Source of the DNA: Archaeoglobales archaeon
GTDB taxonomy: Archaea > Halobacteriota > Archaeoglobi > Archaeoglobales > Archaeoglobaceae
Direction: 5' to 3'
Assembly: GCA_003662985.1 (NCBI GenBank)
Contig: QMZD01000060.1
Location: 1-8,288, forward strand
Length of the DNA: 8,288 nucleotides
Shown here piece after piece: positions 6,304 to 8,288 of this stretch. Position numbers and translations under genes: made by a program. Below the pieces are notes generated by a model. That model was not told where the DNA came from, did no database searches, and worked only from the letters and a program-made list of their open reading frames with translations. How positions within the stretch are numbered: position 1 is the stretch's first letter; every line of letters begins with the position of its first letter.

Positions 6304-7041
6304 ATGGTAGATGTAATTTTGAACGGAGAGATTTTGAAGACGGTCTCAAAGGCGATGGTGTCCCTTGTTAGCGAGGCAAGATTTCACTTCAAGGATGAGG
6401 GTTTACATTCAAGGGCGGTAGACCCAGCGAATGTCGCGATGGTTATAGTTGATGTCCCAACTTCATCATTCGAATCATACCACGTCGATGGAGAATTTGT
6501 GGCTGGAGTCGACGTGAACAGAATCTTCGATATCTCGAAATCGATAAGAAGTGACGAGAGAGTTGAGCTAACCGTGGTTGATGAAACATCTTTAATGATC
6601 AAATTCGGAAGTGTGAGGTATTCGGTATCCCTCATTGATCCTTCTGCAATAAGAAAGGAACCAAGGGTGCCACAAATAGACTTACCAGCCAAAATCGTCA
6701 TGGATGCGGGAGAGTTCAGGAAAGCGATAATGGCGGCTGACAAGATAAGTGATCACGTTGTTTTCAGAACTAACAGCGAAGGATTCTTCATAGAGGCAGA
6801 GGGAGATGTAGACAGGATAACTTTCCATCTCACAGAGGCTGAACTGGCAGAGTTCAATGGGATGGAAGCTAGAAGTATGTTCTCCCTTGAGTATTTGAAG
6901 GAGTTTGTGAAAATAGCCTCTCCCGGAGACGTGCTAACGATAAGACTCGGAAACGACTATCCGGGAAGAATGATCTTCGAAGTGGCTGCCGGGAAGGTCA
7001 AGGTAGAATACATTCTTGCTCCAAGGATTGAGGCAGAATAA
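6304..7041 (+). CDS. pcn: DNA polymerase sliding clamp PCNA
   Basis: This 245-residue protein is a complete archaeal PCNA, the homotrimeric ring that tethers replicative polymerase, FEN1, ligase and RFC to DNA. Visible hallmarks are the LHSRAVDPANVAMV segment (34-47), the interdomain connecting loop around LIDPSAIRKEPRVP (110-123) that receives PIP-box clients, the second-domain LPAKIVMDAGEF segment (127-138), and the C-terminal EYILAPRIE (235-243). It closely resembles the Archaeoglobus fulgidus clamp as I remember it, which is the best taxonomic clue in the window. It has its own TATA box and Shine-Dalgarno. It is followed after 14 nt by the primase large subunit gene, a pairing seen in other euryarchaea, so the two replication proteins are probably co-expressed. 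Nothing is missing or unusual in the protein. Confidence 0.98.
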   Translation: MVDVILNGEILKTVSKAMVSLVSEARFHFKDEGLHSRAVDPANVAMVIVDVPTSSFESYHVDGEFVAGVDVNRIFDISKSIRSDERVELTVVDETSLMIKFGSVRYSVSLIDPSAIRKEPRVPQIDLPAKIVMDAGEFRKAIMAADKISDHVVFRTNSEGFFIEAEGDVDRITFHLTEAELAEFNGMEARSMFSLEYLKEFVKIASPGDVLTIRLGNDYPGRMIFEVAAGKVKVEYILAPRIEAE

Positions 7042-7055
7042 AATTTTCTACTTTT

Positions 7056-8288
7056 ATGCCAGTTCCTACAACAAAAAAGAGACCGTTTCTGCCTTTTTTT
7101 CCTCTAATAATCAAGTATCCCTTCCTTAAGATAACCGGGATATTTCTGGAGCATGAGTTTGGAAACGTTGAAAACATGCTTAACGCTGCGAAGAAAAACT
7201 ACGTTGTGGTTGAAGGAATTGAGAGGGGAAAGGAGATAGTAAAATCGATTATAGAGGGTTCCGAGGTTTCCTCAAACGGCATCTACGAGGATTTCTTCTG
7301 CCTGGACTGTGAGATCGCTTGCTACAAAAAATGCACGACTGAGTTTCTCAGCCATGATTGCATATCTTGCGGTGAATGCTTCAGAAATTGCACATTTGAG
7401 TCTGAGACAGAATTCTACCTAAAAAGAAGGAAGGATGCTGTTATTTCGGCTATAAGTTATTTATACTCTAGAATTCTGTCATCCAACCTCGAAGACTGGG
7501 TTTTGAGGAGGTATGCCATTAAAGAGTCGGAGAGATATGCGAGCACTTTTCATTTCGAGAGGGTTCCTATTTTAAAACTAATTTCCTCGGATCTTGGAGT
7601 GAAGGCAAGGTATCCTGGGAATTCTAAGAATTCTAAGAATCCTAGGAATTCTAAGGACTTCAAAGTCCATGTTTCCTCTTACCTAAAGGTTGCCGTGAGA
7701 TTAAAAGCTCCCAGTTGGAGGCTCCTGAACAGGGGTTTAAAAAACGGATATATTTACCTTAACAAAGAGGATTTCCTGAGGGTTCTCAAAGAGCACCTCA
7801 GAAGTAAATTATCCCAGAAAGAGAACTACACGTCCATGCTCGAATTCGATTTTATAAGAGAGGATATTGAGGAGCTCAAGGTAATAGCTGAGAGAAAAAG
7901 GGAAAGGCTACCAAAGATTAGCTTCGAAAAAATTGAGGTTTCAAATTTTCCACCCTGCATGCGAAAGATTCTTTCAGATCTTCAAGCGGGTGTGAATCTC
8001 CCCCACACAGCCAGATTTGCTCTCACATCCTTCCTCCTCAATCTCGGAATGGATGTTGAGGAGATCATCGGTCTCTATAAAACGGCTCCGGACTTCGATG
8101 AGGATAAAACGAGGTATCAGGTTGAGCATATCGCCGGAGCAAAGGGAACAGAATACGAGACCCCCTCCTGCGAAACCATGAAAACGTATCACAACTGCTT
8201 TTACGACGACTCATGCAAAGGAATCTATCATCCAATCCAGTATTACTTTGAAAAAATTAAGAAAAATAGAGGCTTGGTAAAAGGGGTA
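7056..8288 (+). CDS. priL: DNA primase large subunit PriL, partial at 3' end, with a cysteine-rich insertion
   Basis: The frame is open from ATG 7056 to the window edge (411 codons, no stop). PriL pairs with PriS to form the RNA/DNA primase. The N-terminal domain starts at KYPFLK (20-25), and KVHVSSYLKVAVRLKAP followed by GYIYLNKEDFLRVL (203-244) is the usual middle segment. The C-terminal Fe-S domain holds the four expected cluster ligands: Cys301 (FPPC), Cys372, Cys381 and Cys387, then GIYHPIQYY. An extra eight-cysteine block (Cys82, 85, 89, 93, 102, 105, 108, 112) sits in the N-terminal domain, where Sulfolobus PriL, as I recall it, has a short loop. A low-complexity NSK-repeat loop lies at 189-200. 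With these additions the protein exceeds the usual 300-400 residues, though most of it is present. No clear Shine-Dalgarno precedes the ATG; it lies 14 nt after pcn and probably depends on read-through. Confidence 0.93.
   Translation, partial: MPVPTTKKRPFLPFFPLIIKYPFLKITGIFLEHEFGNVENMLNAAKKNYVVVEGIERGKEIVKSIIEGSEVSSNGIYEDFFCLDCEIACYKKCTTEFLSHDCISCGECFRNCTFESETEFYLKRRKDAVISAISYLYSRILSSNLEDWVLRRYAIKESERYASTFHFERVPILKLISSDLGVKARYPGNSKNSKNPRNSKDFKVHVSSYLKVAVRLKAPSWRLLNRGLKNGYIYLNKEDFLRVLKEHLRSKLSQKENYTSMLEFDFIREDIEELKVIAERKRERLPKISFEKIEVSNFPPCMRKILSDLQAGVNLPHTARFALTSFLLNLGMDVEEIIGLYKTAPDFDEDKTRYQVEHIAGAKGTEYETPSCETMKTYHNCFYDDSCKGIYHPIQYYFEKIKKNRGLVKGV
7620..7655 (+). repeat. In-frame 9-bp tandem repeat inside priL
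   Basis: Four head-to-tail copies of AATTCTAAG are present: three are identical and the third reads AATCCTAGG. They encode NSK-NSK-NPR-NSK (residues 189-200) in what looks like a surface loop of PriL. A 9-bp unit keeps the reading frame whatever the copy number, so the tract can expand or contract without breaking the gene. Confidence 0.9.
7655..7668. repeat. Palindrome abutting the priL tandem repeat
   Basis: GGACTT-CA-AAGTCC is a perfect inverted repeat starting at the last base of the tandem array. It can form a 5-bp stem with a four-base loop. It lies inside coding sequence and has no obvious regulatory role; it may have promoted the slippage that built the array. Confidence 0.5.

Noticed and set aside
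6384..6743. Minus-strand 119-codon open frame
   Set aside because: It is antisense to the well-recognised PCNA gene, and its Ser/Thr-rich product reflects the complementary strand of PCNA codons.
7620..7655. CRISPR-like or mobile-element origin for the priL tandem repeat
   Set aside because: The 9-bp units are contiguous, without spacers, in frame, and bordered by normal PriL sequence on both sides.
7974..8192. Minus-strand 72-codon frame
   Set aside because: It is antisense to the PriL Fe-S domain, whose cysteine ligands are all on the plus strand.

Overview
The window looks like chromosomal DNA from a hyperthermophilic euryarchaeon of the Archaeoglobales type (Archaeoglobus, Ferroglobus or Geoglobus). 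The main support is an archaeal PCNA whose sequence closely matches what I recall of the Archaeoglobus fulgidus clamp, for example the C-terminal EYILAPRIE. It is followed by the large primase subunit PriL. An R15P isomerase of the archaeal type III RuBisCO/nucleotide-salvage route, archaeal TATA boxes and short or absent 5' leaders agree with this. The assignment rests on recognition, not on a search.

Layout. (1) 1-809, minus strand: most of a protein I assign to the Qng1 (DUF2419, queuosine-nucleotide glycosylase-like) superfamily; its C-terminus lies beyond the left edge. (2) 810-1044: an AT-rich divergent intergenic region with promoter signals. (3) 1045-3712, plus strand: a two-gene operon of overlapping genes, a ChlI/MoxR-like AAA+ ATPase followed by a VWA protein with an intact MIDAS. 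Such pairs typically act as ATP-driven metal-insertion or protein-remodelling machines; the target here is unknown. (4) 5492-3754, minus strand: a ROK-family sugar kinase followed, with a 1-nt overlap and a strong Shine-Dalgarno, by ribose-1,5-bisphosphate isomerase. (5) 5493-5597: a compact divergent promoter region with a near-perfect direct repeat. (6) 5598-6206: an AMMECR1-domain protein. (7) 6304 to the right edge: PCNA and PriL, 14 nt apart, a replication operon. PriL is still open at the window end.

How the genes fit together. The ROK kinase and R15P isomerase form one transcription unit, which suggests a sugar-phosphate step feeding ribulose-1,5-bisphosphate production. The AAA+/VWA pair is translationally coupled and should form one complex. 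PCNA and PriL are two replisome parts made together.

The most unusual items are an eight-cysteine, ferredoxin-like insertion in the N-terminal domain of PriL, separate from its usual C-terminal Fe-S cluster; a 9-bp in-frame tandem repeat in the same gene; the ROK kinase/R15P isomerase pairing; and a Qng1-like protein in an archaeon. I saw no CRISPR array, insertion sequence, tRNA or rRNA gene.
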